Of a DNA stretch of 64,000 nt, positions 9,572-18,615 are shown piece by piece. Made by a program: the position numbers and the translations under genes. The notes beneath the pieces were generated by a model. It saw nothing but the letters and a program-made list of their open reading frames with translations, did not search any database and had not been told where the DNA came from. How positions within the stretch are numbered: the first letter of the stretch is position 1; each line of letters begins with the position of its first letter. This DNA comes from Prevotella sp902465605 (GTDB taxonomy: Bacteria; Bacteroidota; Bacteroidia; Bacteroidales; Bacteroidaceae), in NCBI GenBank assembly GCA_902465605.1, contig CABQNT010000002.1, positions 211,301-275,300 on the forward strand, given 5' to 3'.

Positions 9572-12500
9572 TTAAAAGTTAACGGATAGTCCAAAAACAT
9601 AAGTTTTGACTTGTGGATATATACTCCCAGAAGTTTCACGTACTTCTGGATCATAAGAACCAAAATATTTGGTAAACGTCAGCAAGTTATCAGCTGAAAA
9701 ATATGCCCTCACGTGATTCATGCCCAACTTGGACACCCATTTGTTAGGGAAGGTATAACCCAACTGCACGTTCTTCAAACGTAGATATGATGCGTCCTCG
9801 AGCCAATAATTGCTAAACATGAGGTTGTGCGACTGTCCTTGATATAATCTCGGATAAGTTCCATTTGGGTTATTAGGAGTCCAACGGTTCAAGTGTTCTT
9901 CTTTTGGAACCGAATAGTCATTGATGAAGCAGTGACGGGCTTCGTCTGAAAGATAACCATTCACTTTACCCACGCCCTGGAAGTAACAGCTGAAATCCCA
10001 GCCTCTCCATGCAATATTGGCCTTGATAGCATAGGTGTAATGTGGGAATGGCTCGCCAAACACCACCTTGTCATACTCGTCAATCGTACCGTCAGGCTTG
10101 CCCTCAGGACCGCTAACATCCCGATACTTAATGTCTCCTGGCTGAACAATAGACTTATGTGCGCTTGGCACAACAAATTTAGGATTGATGTACTTTCCAT
10201 CTTCGTTTCTTCCTTCGAAATCGCTCGTTTGAGCCAAACCGTCAGTCAGATACCCATAATAGGCATTGATAGGATCACCTACACGCCGGATATGGTTACC
10301 AAGACTTGGTTCGCTATTGCCCAAATCAGTAATTTTGTTTTTCGAATCAGATATATTGAAACTCAGTCCATACCTTACTTCACCGATATGGTCTCGCCAA
10401 GAAGCACCAAACTCCCAGCCTTTGTTCTCAATACGTCCCATGTTCTCAAACGGAAGATTATTCGAACCAACAACACCTACAATAGTCGGAAAAATAGGTT
10501 TCACCAGTGCATTGATATTTTCCTTTTTAAACCAGTCGAACGTCAAGGACAATCTATTACTGATAAAGTTCAAGTCCAAACCGACATTCAGCATGCGTAT
10601 CGTCTCCCACTTGATGTTTGTATTTCCCAGTTTCCTTTGCTCAAATCCAACGTTGTTTGTACCACCGATAGGATATGCCTTTTCCCTACGTTCGATGGGT
10701 GTAACATAAGGATAGAATGTACTGCCCACATTTTGGTTGCCCAATTCTCCCCAGGATGCACGCAGCTTTCCCATCGACATGTAAGAATCGAGGAACCGCA
10801 TGAAATCTTCTCTGAAGAAATTCCAGCCAACAGAGAACGAAGGGAAATAGCCCCAACGGTTGTTCTTTGCAAAACGAGAAGTGCCGTCTATACGAATGTT
10901 GGCTTCAAACAAATATTTATTGTCAAAAGCATAATTCAATCGGCCAAAATAAGATTGTAATGCCCATTGTCCTTTGGTGCCACTGTTTGTAATGTCTTCC
11001 GTACCCATACTAAGCACATAAATATCATCGACGAGAATGTTTTTTCGACTTCCACTCAAATTGCTGTTATCATACCATTCTTGTGAAAAGCCCAGCAATG
11101 CTCCAATATCGTGCTTCCAAAACTTCTTGTTGAAAGTAGATGTGATCTGGAAGCTTTGCGTCAATGCATCTTGATGACTTTGCCGAACTGAATTTTTCAT
11201 CGTCTTGTTGTCAGGGCTTGGCTCGCCATCTGCATTAAACTTGAGCAATGTGGGCGAAAATTCATCTATTTCGCGGAAATAGTAGTTTGCAGCATACTGT
11301 CCATTCAAGTATAACCCGTCTACGATCTTAAGATTGGCCTCAATGATGGCATTCAACGTTCTAGACTTAGATTTCTCTGAACCCCCTTCATAGGCGACAT
11401 ACAGTGGGTTGCCTACCGATCCGTATGACCAGTACGGCGTATCTTCCCATTGTCCGGCATCATTCTTCTGCTTCCATTTGATTGGCAACAACGGTGAGAT
11501 TCTCTGGGCCAGACGAAATACTCCACCCGTTCCTGAAAATCCAGATATATGGCGGTTGTAATCAACGAAGCTAACCGTTCCATTCAGTTTCAAGCGAGAT
11601 CCTATTTCCGTATTCACATTGATACGAGCATTATGACGTTTTGAATTGAATGCATCGCCAACCACCAAACCATCTTGGTTCAAATAGCCGTATGACAAAA
11701 AATATGCACTTTTGTCACCACCACCTCTTACACTAACTGCATGGGAGGTCTGTAAAGCATTCTTTTTGAAAATCTCATGCACCCAGTCTGTGTTGGAATA
11801 TTCATTTGGATATTCTCCTGAATCATATTTTTGGAACGCATCCTCGCCGTATGGTTTGGAGAAGCCAGCTGCTGCCATGGACTCGTTGTAAAGTTCCATA
11901 TATTGCCTTCCATTAACCAACTTTGGTAAGGCTGTAGGGGTTTGCATTCCCACATATCCACTGTAAGACACATGGGCATTCTCTTTTCTTTTACCTTTTT
12001 TCGTTGTGATTAGTATCACGCCATTTGCAGCGCGGGCACCGTAGATAGCTGACGAAGCAGCATCCTTGAGTACCGATACACTCTCGATATCCAACGGATT
12101 CAGAAGGTTCAGGTCGCCTCCTGCTACTCCATCAATTAAAATCAATGGCGAGGTGTTGCTACTGATGGTGTTGATACCACGAACCCTAATACTGGGCACG
12201 GCACCTGGTTGTCCGCTCGAAGACTCAATGGTTACCCCTGGCAACATTCCTTGCAAACCTGATGTAACGTTAGCTATCGGTCGATTTTCCAAGGCATCGC
12301 CCTTAATCATCGAAACAGCTCCAGTTAGATTTATTTTCTTTTGTGTGCCGTAGCCTACAACAACGACCTCATCCAGTCCCGTGGCATCTTCCTGCATCAC
12401 AAGGGATATAGTCCTGCCATCCCTCACTGTGTACTTGATCTCCTCGCAACCTACATAGTTAATCTTCAGCACTGTGCCAGGATCTACTTTAATGCTGAAT

Positions 12501-12988
12501 TGTCCTTCTTGGTCAGTGATGGCAATAACTTTTTGGTCAAGTGTCGAAATAGTCGCTCCAACAAGAGGCTCACCATTTTTATCCTTTATCGTTCCGTAAA
12601 CAGCTGGCAGTGCATCATTCGCTACATAAGTTGGTGAAGGCTTGGTCTTAGCGTCCTTTTTCTGCCTGTTTGTCCTATACAACATAATGGTACCATTCTT
12701 GATGCTGTATGCCACATCAATATTCTGGAACAATGCATCCAGCACCTTATCCACCCTTTCATTCTTGGCAGACAGGCATACAAGCTTATCCACGTCGACA
12801 AATTCCTTGCTATAGGCAATCTTTAGGTTCGATTTCTTGCCTATAACCTTCATCGCTTTTCCAAGGGGCATGTTGTTGAACTTCACACTTATTACCTGGC
12901 TTTGAGCACAGAGCCAAAGAGGTAAAAATGCTGCCACAAAAAACACACATAGTCGTTTGACAATGTTTAATTGAGTTGTTGTCTTCAT
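9572..12988 (-). CDS. SusC/RagA-family TonB-dependent transporter with N-terminal signalling (STN) domain
   Basis: An outer-membrane importer of 1138 residues. After a signal peptide (to about residue 29) comes an STN domain at about 31-104 (ISVKFNNMPLGKAMKVI, IMLY). A carboxypeptidase-regulatory-like domain follows at about 129-199 (YGTIKDKNGEPLVGATIS). The plug starts with LDEVVVVGYGTQKK at 205-218 and includes IRVRGINTI and LILIDGV. The rest is the 22-strand barrel, ending in VKTYVFGLSVNF. The STN domain contacts a FecR-type anti-sigma factor in the periplasm, and the next gene upstream encodes one. This points to transporter-to-sigma signalling on ligand binding. Confidence 0.97.
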   Translation of the reverse strand: MKTTTQLNIVKRLCVFFVAAFLPLWLCAQSQVISVKFNNMPLGKAMKVIGKKSNLKIAYSKEFVDVDKLVCLSAKNERVDKVLDALFQNIDVAYSIKNGTIMLYRTNRQKKDAKTKPSPTYVANDALPAVYGTIKDKNGEPLVGATISTLDQKVIAITDQEGQFSIKVDPGTVLKINYVGCEEIKYTVRDGRTISLVMQEDATGLDEVVVVGYGTQKKINLTGAVSMIKGDALENRPIANVTSGLQGMLPGVTIESSSGQPGAVPSIRVRGINTISSNTSPLILIDGVAGGDLNLLNPLDIESVSVLKDAASSAIYGARAANGVILITTKKGKRKENAHVSYSGYVGMQTPTALPKLVNGRQYMELYNESMAAAGFSKPYGEDAFQKYDSGEYPNEYSNTDWVHEIFKKNALQTSHAVSVRGGGDKSAYFLSYGYLNQDGLVVGDAFNSKRHNARINVNTEIGSRLKLNGTVSFVDYNRHISGFSGTGGVFRLAQRISPLLPIKWKQKNDAGQWEDTPYWSYGSVGNPLYVAYEGGSEKSKSRTLNAIIEANLKIVDGLYLNGQYAANYYFREIDEFSPTLLKFNADGEPSPDNKTMKNSVRQSHQDALTQSFQITSTFNKKFWKHDIGALLGFSQEWYDNSNLSGSRKNILVDDIYVLSMGTEDITNSGTKGQWALQSYFGRLNYAFDNKYLFEANIRIDGTSRFAKNNRWGYFPSFSVGWNFFREDFMRFLDSYMSMGKLRASWGELGNQNVGSTFYPYVTPIERREKAYPIGGTNNVGFEQRKLGNTNIKWETIRMLNVGLDLNFISNRLSLTFDWFKKENINALVKPIFPTIVGVVGSNNLPFENMGRIENKGWEFGASWRDHIGEVRYGLSFNISDSKNKITDLGNSEPSLGNHIRRVGDPINAYYGYLTDGLAQTSDFEGRNEDGKYINPKFVVPSAHKSIVQPGDIKYRDVSGPEGKPDGTIDEYDKVVFGEPFPHYTYAIKANIAWRGWDFSCYFQGVGKVNGYLSDEARHCFINDYSVPKEEHLNRWTPNNPNGTYPRLYQGQSHNLMFSNYWLEDASYLRLKNVQLGYTFPNKWVSKLGMNHVRAYFSADNLLTFTKYFGSYDPEVRETSGSIYPQVKTYVFGLSVNF

Positions 12989-12996
12989 AGCTAGAA

Positions 12997-13917
12997 TTAA
13001 TTGATAATATATGTTTGTTCGTCTTGCTTGTTGATTCTTATCGGTGTGATTGTCTCCATTGTTTCTATCACTTCTTTGATGTCGTTCGAACTGCAGTTGA
13101 ATGTATAGCTGTATTTTTTAGCAGCGTTCTTTTTGATGATGAAGGTGACATTGAAATTGCGTTCGAGCGTCAGCAGCACCTCATCCATCGGCGTATTAAA
13201 GAAAGACAGTCTGTTGTTTTTCCAATCTGACGAACCATTGTTGCTTGACACGTTCCTAATCCAACATGATGCCGTTCTACGTGCATAGATGGCCTGTTGG
13301 TTGGGCTCCATAGGCCGTAAGGTGTGTTCCATACCTGATTTTCCCACCAGAACATGTCCTTCATCCAAAGTTGTTACGACATCTTTATTTTCCGGATAGG
13401 CTTTGATATTAAATTTTGTTCCCGTAACCTTAACCATCATATCGTATGTTCTGACTATGAATGGATGTCTTGTATCTTTGGCGACCTGGAAATATCCCTC
13501 GCCTTCGAGTCCAACTTCCCTGAGTCGGCCATAAAATCTATCGGGGTAACTAAGTTTAGAGTCAGAATTAAGAAATACTTTTGTGCCATCAGGGAGAACC
13601 ACGAGCAATTTCTCACCCTTTGAAGCATAGATTTCATGGCGTTTAACATTAGAGTCAAACATGAGGTAATAGGAACTGAATCCGAGCATAAAGACAATGA
13701 TCGCTGCTGATGTCCACTTGAGGACATTCGCAATTGAATGATGTTTCTTTTGCGTGATTACTCTCATGATGTTATTAAATACACCTTCCATGTCAAACTC
13801 AGGTGCATCAAGTTCTTCGTCGGCTCCTTCCTCATGATTGGTAAGCTGCTCAATATCATGATCTAGCATGTCCTCTATATTTTCAAATAGCTTCTCGCTT
13901 TCTTTTGTATTCTTCAT
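12997..13917 (-). CDS. FecR-family anti-sigma factor
   Basis: A 306-residue inner-membrane regulator. An acidic cytoplasmic N-terminus (residues 1-64) would hold the sigma factor. One transmembrane segment lies at about 66-87 (WTSAAIIVFMLGFSSYYLMF). The periplasmic FecR domain begins GEKLLVVLPDGTKVFLNSDS and contains EGYFQV, TRHPFIVRT and GTKFNIKAY. A DUF4974-type C-terminal domain follows (NTPMDEVLLTLERNFNVTF). It is the first gene of the locus and is 8 bases from susC. Its sigma partner is probably the ECF gene at 1081-1665. Confidence 0.94.
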   Translation of the reverse strand: MKNTKESEKLFENIEDMLDHDIEQLTNHEEGADEELDAPEFDMEGVFNNIMRVITQKKHHSIANVLKWTSAAIIVFMLGFSSYYLMFDSNVKRHEIYASKGEKLLVVLPDGTKVFLNSDSKLSYPDRFYGRLREVGLEGEGYFQVAKDTRHPFIVRTYDMMVKVTGTKFNIKAYPENKDVVTTLDEGHVLVGKSGMEHTLRPMEPNQQAIYARRTASCWIRNVSSNNGSSDWKNNRLSFFNTPMDEVLLTLERNFNVTFIIKKNAAKKYSYTFNCSSNDIKEVIETMETITPIRINKQDEQTYIIN

Positions 13918-14338
13918 GCTTTTTTTATAGAATACACATGAGGAAAATAATAGTATGTAAAATAAACGTTAATTACCCTTAATAGCATCCTAGGCAGGTA
14001 GTCAACTCTTCGAACAGGCTGTATGCTTTATTTTACAAATCCGAAGGATGAAATGGTGATGAAAAAATAAAACTTGGCTCTCATCATACTATCTCACAAC
14101 TCTTTTAATAAGGCTCAAAAGAGGTGAAGGTTAATAATCGAGGTGCAAACCTCTGCAGTGTTTTTCATGGTTTTAATACTATCCAAACACCAACAAGTTT
14201 TGCACTTCGATTATTAATCTTCAAGTAAAAGCACGAAACCGCCGTATGCCGAACGGAATGTACGGTGGTGTGGAGGTCGGTTATGTGATATGTGAGGTAA
14301 GCTCCAACGTTAGCCGTTTACTGTGTAAATCAAAAAAA
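13918..14338. other. Intergenic region upstream of the utilisation locus
   Basis: About 420 bases without a credible gene. It should contain the fecR-susC promoter reading leftwards. I find no perfect TAnnTTTG element near fecR, which would fit an ECF-dependent promoter. GTAAAATAAA at 13957-13966 has an exact inverted copy, TTTATTTTAC, at 14027-14036. A second, larger inverted repeat lies at 14123-14226 and is listed separately. Confidence 0.5.
14123..14226. repeat. Imperfect inverted repeat, about 28-bp arms
   Basis: The left arm (14123-14150) contains GGTTAATAATCGAGGTGCAA. The right arm (14196-14226) contains its near-exact reverse complement, TTGCACTTCGATTATTAATC. About 45 bases lie between them. 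A smaller hairpin GAGGT-gcaa-ACCTC sits inside the left arm at 14140-14153. It could be a miniature inverted-repeat element, a long hairpin in RNA or a binding site; nothing decides between these. Confidence 0.6.
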
Positions 14339-14370
14339 AGAGAATGCATGCGTAGAAACTTGCATTCTCT
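14339..14370 (-). terminator. Rho-independent terminator after htrA
   Basis: AGAGAATGCA (14339-14348) and TGCATTCTCT (14361-14370) form a perfect 10-bp stem. Read on the minus strand it is followed by a run of T (bases 14332-14339 are A on the plus strand). It lies about 48 bases after the htrA stop codon. Confidence 0.88.
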
Positions 14371-14417
14371 TCTTATCTAATATCTCTTTTGGGAGATACT
14401 CAACTTTGTCTAAAAGC

Positions 14418-15875
14418 TTATCGATTGACCGTCACAGCAAAGTAGTCTCTCTTGCCAGATGGCCAGATGCCTTTGATGTAAAGCACGGGATCTTTACTTG
14501 TTGATGCCTTTTTTACAGCAGTTTGCAAGTCCTCTAATGCCTTCATTGGTATGTCATTCACCTCCAGAATAATGAAACCCTTCGAGATGCCAGCCTCTTT
14601 TAGTGCCCCATTGTTAATTTTAATCACTTCCAAGCCGTAGCTGGTGCGCATCTGTTGCTTCTGTGCTGAGGTTATTTCTCTGAAGTTGCCCCCAAGAACA
14701 TCGAGGTCTGCCACCTTGACAATGCTTGTGTTGCCCTGTGCGTTTTTCAGCGTAACGGTTTTGGTGTTCTTTTTCTTGTTGTGCAGATAAGTGATGGTTA
14801 TCTTCTCACCAGGGCGCTTGCTGTAGATAATTTCCTGCAACTCGGCCATCTTGTTAATCTTTTTGCCATCCAGATTGGTGATGACGTCGCCTTCTTGCAG
14901 ACCAGCTTCAGCACCCGCTCCTTCGCTCTCAACCTTGGCAACGTATACGCCAGAGTTGGTTCCCAGATCCACATCTTTATCCTGGTCTTTTTGCATGTTG
15001 ATGTAGTTCAGCACGTCTTGACCTTGAATTCCGAGCATAGCACGCTGCACTGTACCAAATTTCTTGAGATCGCTCACTACTTTGTTCATGATGCTTGTCG
15101 GGATGGCGAATCCATAACCGGCATACGAACCCGTTTGAGAATACAGCATGGCATTGATGCCTACCAGCTCTCCTTGTGCGTTAACCAAGGCACCACCAGA
15201 GTTACCTGCGTTGATGGCAGCATCGGTTTGGATAAAACTTTCTACACCATTAGCGTACAAAGATCTAGCTTTTGCGCTGACAATTCCAGCCGTTACTGTA
15301 TTGTTTAGACCAAATGGATTGCCTACAGCAATGACCCATTCGCCAATTTTCAGTTTGTCAGAGTCGCCAATGGGAAGGGTAGGAAGTTTGCTTCCGTCAA
15401 TCTTGATGAGTGCCAGGTCGGTAGTTTTGTCGGTACCAACCACTCTTGCAGAGAACTCTCTATTGTCTGTCAACGTGACAGTTAGTTCATCAGCACCCTC
15501 AACTACGTGATTATTCGTAACAATGTATCCATCATCAGAAATCAGCACGCCCGAACCGGTTGCTCTCTTCGGTGGTGTTTGCATTTGTCGCTTTTGTGTT
15601 CCACCTTGTCCTTGTCCAAAGAAATCGAATGGGAAGCCAAAGAAATCAGAGAATGGATTGCTAGGTACCTCCACGGTTCTGGTCTTCGAGTTCTGCACAT
15701 ATTTGATGTGAACCACTGCCGGCAACGCTTTATCAGCAGCATAAGTTAAGTCTACTGGTTGTCCTGCAGCGGGAACTTGATCACCAGCTGCGTTCACCTT
15801 AATAAACGAGCCGGCAGAAAAAGCAAGTGCGATGAGGCACATTGCTGTTAGCAAATAGTTAGAATACTTTTTCAT
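14418..15875 (-). CDS. htrA: HtrA/DegP-family periplasmic serine protease and chaperone
   Basis: A 485-residue envelope quality-control protease. A signal peptide (to about residue 29) precedes a trypsin-like domain with the full triad: His123 in TNNHVVEGAD, Asp153 in TTDLALIK and Ser226 in NAGNSGGAL. Two PDZ domains follow, the first at about 285-375 (GVYVAKVESEGAGAEAGLQEGDVI) and the second at about 395-480. Between the signal peptide and the protease lies a flexible FFGFPFDFFGQGQGG segment, like the LA loop of DegP. It is a monocistronic gene with its own terminator and a structured 5' leader. Confidence 0.96.
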   Translation of the reverse strand: MKKYSNYLLTAMCLIALAFSAGSFIKVNAAGDQVPAAGQPVDLTYAADKALPAVVHIKYVQNSKTRTVEVPSNPFSDFFGFPFDFFGQGQGGTQKRQMQTPPKRATGSGVLISDDGYIVTNNHVVEGADELTVTLTDNREFSARVVGTDKTTDLALIKIDGSKLPTLPIGDSDKLKIGEWVIAVGNPFGLNNTVTAGIVSAKARSLYANGVESFIQTDAAINAGNSGGALVNAQGELVGINAMLYSQTGSYAGYGFAIPTSIMNKVVSDLKKFGTVQRAMLGIQGQDVLNYINMQKDQDKDVDLGTNSGVYVAKVESEGAGAEAGLQEGDVITNLDGKKINKMAELQEIIYSKRPGEKITITYLHNKKKNTKTVTLKNAQGNTSIVKVADLDVLGGNFREITSAQKQQMRTSYGLEVIKINNGALKEAGISKGFIILEVNDIPMKALEDLQTAVKKASTSKDPVLYIKGIWPSGKRDYFAVTVNR

Positions 15876-15912
15876 TTAAATATGATTTAATTGTTCTTTA
15901 TTTCTTTCATCG

Positions 15913-15948
15913 AGAATGTTCTGCCTGATAGATGGCAAGCAACATTCT
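15913..15948 (-). promoter_or_regulatory. Hairpin in the htrA 5' leader
   Basis: AGAATGTT (15913-15920) pairs with AACATTCT (15941-15948), and an inner TGCC/GGCA stem closes an 8-base loop. It lies 38-73 bases upstream of the htrA start codon. A TAAATTTG element on the minus strand at 15970-15977 could be the -7 box, which would put the hairpin inside the transcript. No matching -33 box was found, so the promoter call is tentative. Confidence 0.45.
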
Positions 15949-15979
15949 GTCATTTGTTTATAACTGATGCAAATTTAAA

Positions 15980-16280
15980 CGCAAAAAACGTTAATCTGCC
16001 ATTTTGTCCAGTTTCTTTATTCCAATTTAACAATTTGTTTTAACACATTAACGGCTCTTAAGTCATTGTCATGCGTTTTTACAAATATTGAAGATTCCAG
16101 GGCCTGTGTTTTTCAATTATCCTCAAAGATTTAGGTTTATCCAAACGATTAAGCGATGACCATGTCAGACGTTTGGACGCTTGTGTATAATGGTTTTCTG
16201 TTGGTGTACTTCCACTTTGTACTTCAATGGCCTAGAAGTAAAAACTTTTTGTTTCCACTCTTCATCTCTTTATTTTTTAC
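15980..16280. other. Intergenic region between htrA and rnpB
   Basis: This roughly 300-base AT-rich stretch has no convincing gene and no clear repeat. It must hold the divergent promoters for htrA (left) and the RNase P RNA (right). Confidence 0.5.
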
Positions 16281-16288
16281 TATCTTTG
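16281..16288 (+). promoter_or_regulatory. Probable -7 element of the rnpB promoter
   Basis: TATCTTTG matches the Bacteroidota -7 consensus TAnnTTTG exactly and ends 11 bases before the first base of the P1 stem of the RNase P RNA. No clear TTTG -33 box is seen at the expected distance. Confidence 0.6.
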
Positions 16289-16299
16289 CGCTCATAAGT

Positions 16300-16658
16300 A
16301 AGTGTTCCGGCTCTGCCGCTGGTATCTTTTGGATGCGAGAGGAAAGTCCGGGCAACACAGGACGCTCCACTTCTGAAACTAGAAGCTATTGGTGACAGTA
16401 GGTGTCGGTAGAAGAGAATAACCGCCCGCAAGGGTAAGGGTGAGAAGGTGGTGTAAGAGACCACCAGCTGATGGGTGATCATCAGGCTGTGCCATCTGGA
16501 GGTTGCAAGTTCGCGTATACCATTGTTTGAAGGTTGTCCGCCTAAACGTTCGCGTACAATGGAGGGTAGAATGCTAGAGTTGGAGGGCGACTTCCAAAGT
16601 AGATAAATGGCAGAGCGCCAACATTGTTGGTTACAGAACCCGGCTTATAGGAACACTT
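16300..16658 (+). ncRNA. rnpB: RNase P RNA (bacterial type A)
   Basis: Catalytic RNA that trims the 5' leader from tRNA precursors. The hallmark conserved segment GAGAGGAAAGTCCGGGC starts at 16337. The distal conserved segment ACAGAACCCGGCTTATAG sits at 16633-16650. The ends pair: AAGTGTTCC at 16300-16308 with GGAACACTT at 16650-16658, forming helix P1. The length of about 359 bases fits the family. The ends are set by P1 and may be off by a few bases. Confidence 0.95.
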
Positions 16659-16731
16659 CATATTTTTATGAAATCAAATAGCATCACCAAGGCAAGACAT
16701 CAGAGCTTTGCCTTGTAATGAAGTACAACCT

Positions 16732-18093
16732 ATGAACAAGTATATACAGCAAGTTCAGCGTTTCCTGACAGTAGATATTTGGCGCATTACACCCAAAGAC
16801 GTGTCGCCTTTGCAATATCTGCTCATTAGCATCGTCAAAAAACTATCATTGGCTGTCAAGTTCTTCTTCACTAAAGGAACTAGCGATTTAGCTGCCGCAC
16901 TGACCTATTCCACGTTGTTGGCCCTGGTTCCCATCTGTGCAGTGGTGTTTGCAGTGGCAAGAGGGTTTGGCTTTTCTAAGTACATTGAAGAGTGGTTTCG
17001 CAATGCCTTGTCAGGACAGTCGCAAGCAGCTGAGATTATCATCGGCTTCGTCAATTCGTATTTGGTTCACACGCAGAGTGGCGTTATCCTTGGAGTTGGC
17101 TTACTCTTCATGTTGTGGACAGTGCTTCGGTTGACGCGAACCATTGAGCAAACTTTCAACAACATTTGGCAGGTAAAACATGAACGCACGCTGTTTCGCA
17201 CCGTCACCGACTATCTTGCCATGGTCTTTTTAATGCCCATCTTGATCGTCTTGATTTCGGGTATTTCCATTTTTATGACCGCATTCGTCGACCGTGCGCA
17301 AGGCTATATGCTGCTCGCACCCATGTTGCAGATAGGCTTGAAGGTGATGCCTTTCGTTATCATGTCGTGCGTGTTCATAGGTTTGTATATCTTCATGCCC
17401 AACACCAAGGTCAAGATTACCGCTGCCATCGTGCCAGGCATTCTCGCCGGTGTGGCCATGCAGGTGTTGCAGTTGTTCTATATCCATGGCCAAATGCTGC
17501 TGTCCAGTTACAATGCCATTTACGGATCGTTTGCCGCACTGCCATTGTTCATGCTTTGGGTGCAGATATCGTGGACCATTTGCTTGTTTGGCGCGCAACT
17601 GTGCTACACTAATCAGAACTTGGAAGATTTAGCCTTTCTGACCAATCCAAATGAAATTAGTCATCGCTATCGGCTCTTGATGAGTGCCGTGCTGCTCAGC
17701 AAGATATGCAACCGATTCGTTGAGGGGAAGAAACCTTATACCGCTCTTGAATTAAAATTGGAAACAAACATTCCGATTCGCGTCACCAACGACTTATTGT
17801 ACAATTTGACAGAGGTGAATCTCATCAATTCGAGTGTTTGCCATGAAGATCATGATGGCGACCTAATCTACCAGCCAGCACAGACGTTGGATCATATAAC
17901 GGTAGGCGACATGGTCGATAGATTGGAAGCATTGGGGCGGTGGGACATGCAACTTGATTTGCACGAGCAACTCACTTCAACGGATTGGAAGCATCTGTTC
18001 GACTTACGCAAGACCTATTTGGATCAGCTGCGAGATGTTCCAATCAGGGCGTTGTTTCCTCAAGAAGGCATGCAAACAGATAATAATGCGTGA
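16732..18093 (+). CDS. YihY/BrkB-family inner-membrane protein with winged-helix-like C-terminus
   Basis: A 453-residue polytopic membrane protein. About six hydrophobic segments lie between residues 55 and 300, including the family signatures LAAALTYSTLLALVPICAVV and YNAIYGSFAALPLFMLWVQISW. A cytoplasmic part of about 130 residues follows, with LLMSAVLLSKICNRFVEGKKP and IPIRVTNDLLYNLTEVNLIN, reminiscent of a winged-helix fold. I chose the ATG at 16732 (MNKYIQQVQRF) over the TTG eight codons upstream, since the extra residues look unrelated to the family. The function of YihY proteins is not settled. Confidence 0.9.
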   Translation: MNKYIQQVQRFLTVDIWRITPKDVSPLQYLLISIVKKLSLAVKFFFTKGTSDLAAALTYSTLLALVPICAVVFAVARGFGFSKYIEEWFRNALSGQSQAAEIIIGFVNSYLVHTQSGVILGVGLLFMLWTVLRLTRTIEQTFNNIWQVKHERTLFRTVTDYLAMVFLMPILIVLISGISIFMTAFVDRAQGYMLLAPMLQIGLKVMPFVIMSCVFIGLYIFMPNTKVKITAAIVPGILAGVAMQVLQLFYIHGQMLLSSYNAIYGSFAALPLFMLWVQISWTICLFGAQLCYTNQNLEDLAFLTNPNEISHRYRLLMSAVLLSKICNRFVEGKKPYTALELKLETNIPIRVTNDLLYNLTEVNLINSSVCHEDHDGDLIYQPAQTLDHITVGDMVDRLEALGRWDMQLDLHEQLTSTDWKHLFDLRKTYLDQLRDVPIRALFPQEGMQTDNNA

Positions 18094-18201
18094 AAATACC
18101 CGTTATTTAATTAGGTATTGGTATCTTACCAACCAATTATAAACTAAATGATTGTTGAGTTTAATCTGCTTCATCATTATAACAGTAGAAAGGATTAGCG
18201 T

Positions 18202-18615
18202 ATGGAAATGAATTTGCCAGATTTTATGAAGTATAAAGACAAGTTCTCTAACTCTGGTTTTGTCGAAAAAATATCACGCATTGCAAAGCGTGCGGGTGCA
18301 AAGCTTGTCTATGCCGCACTCATTCTTTATTACACCTTAGAGAACGACAAGGTGTCGGTTAGGGATAAAGCCATCATCATTGGAGCGTTGGGCTATCTCA
18401 TCAGTCCACTTGACGTGGTGTCAGATGCCATCCCCATTGCAGGTCTTAGTGACGACTTGGCGGTATTGATTTACGTACTCCATAAGGTTTGGGGAGATGT
18501 ATCTGAAGAGGTCAAGCAAAAGGCCAAGGCAAAGATGAGTCAGTGGTTCGACCTTGATGAGATCAGCTCGGCCGACGATATCTTTACTGAGCGTCCCGAA
18601 GACACGCCTGTTTAG
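18202..18615 (+). CDS. DUF1232 (YkvA-like) small membrane protein
   Basis: A 137-residue protein. The centre holds the DUF1232 core with its typical sequence KAIIIGALGYLISPLDVVSDAIPIAGLSDDLAVL (about residues 56-90, quoted here by position and the key motif YLISPLDVVSDAIP). Two short hydrophobic helices flank that motif. The C-terminus is charged (WFDLDEISSADDIF). It follows the yihY-like gene on the same strand after 108 bases. The family function is unknown. Confidence 0.88.
   Translation: MEMNLPDFMKYKDKFSNSGFVEKISRIAKRAGAKLVYAALILYYTLENDKVSVRDKAIIIGALGYLISPLDVVSDAIPIAGLSDDLAVLIYVLHKVWGDVSEEVKQKAKAKMSQWFDLDEISSADDIFTERPEDTPV

Noticed and set aside
10040..10960. Long plus-strand frame opposite susC
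   Set aside because: It is antisense to a gene with clear protein family signatures and encodes nothing recognisable.
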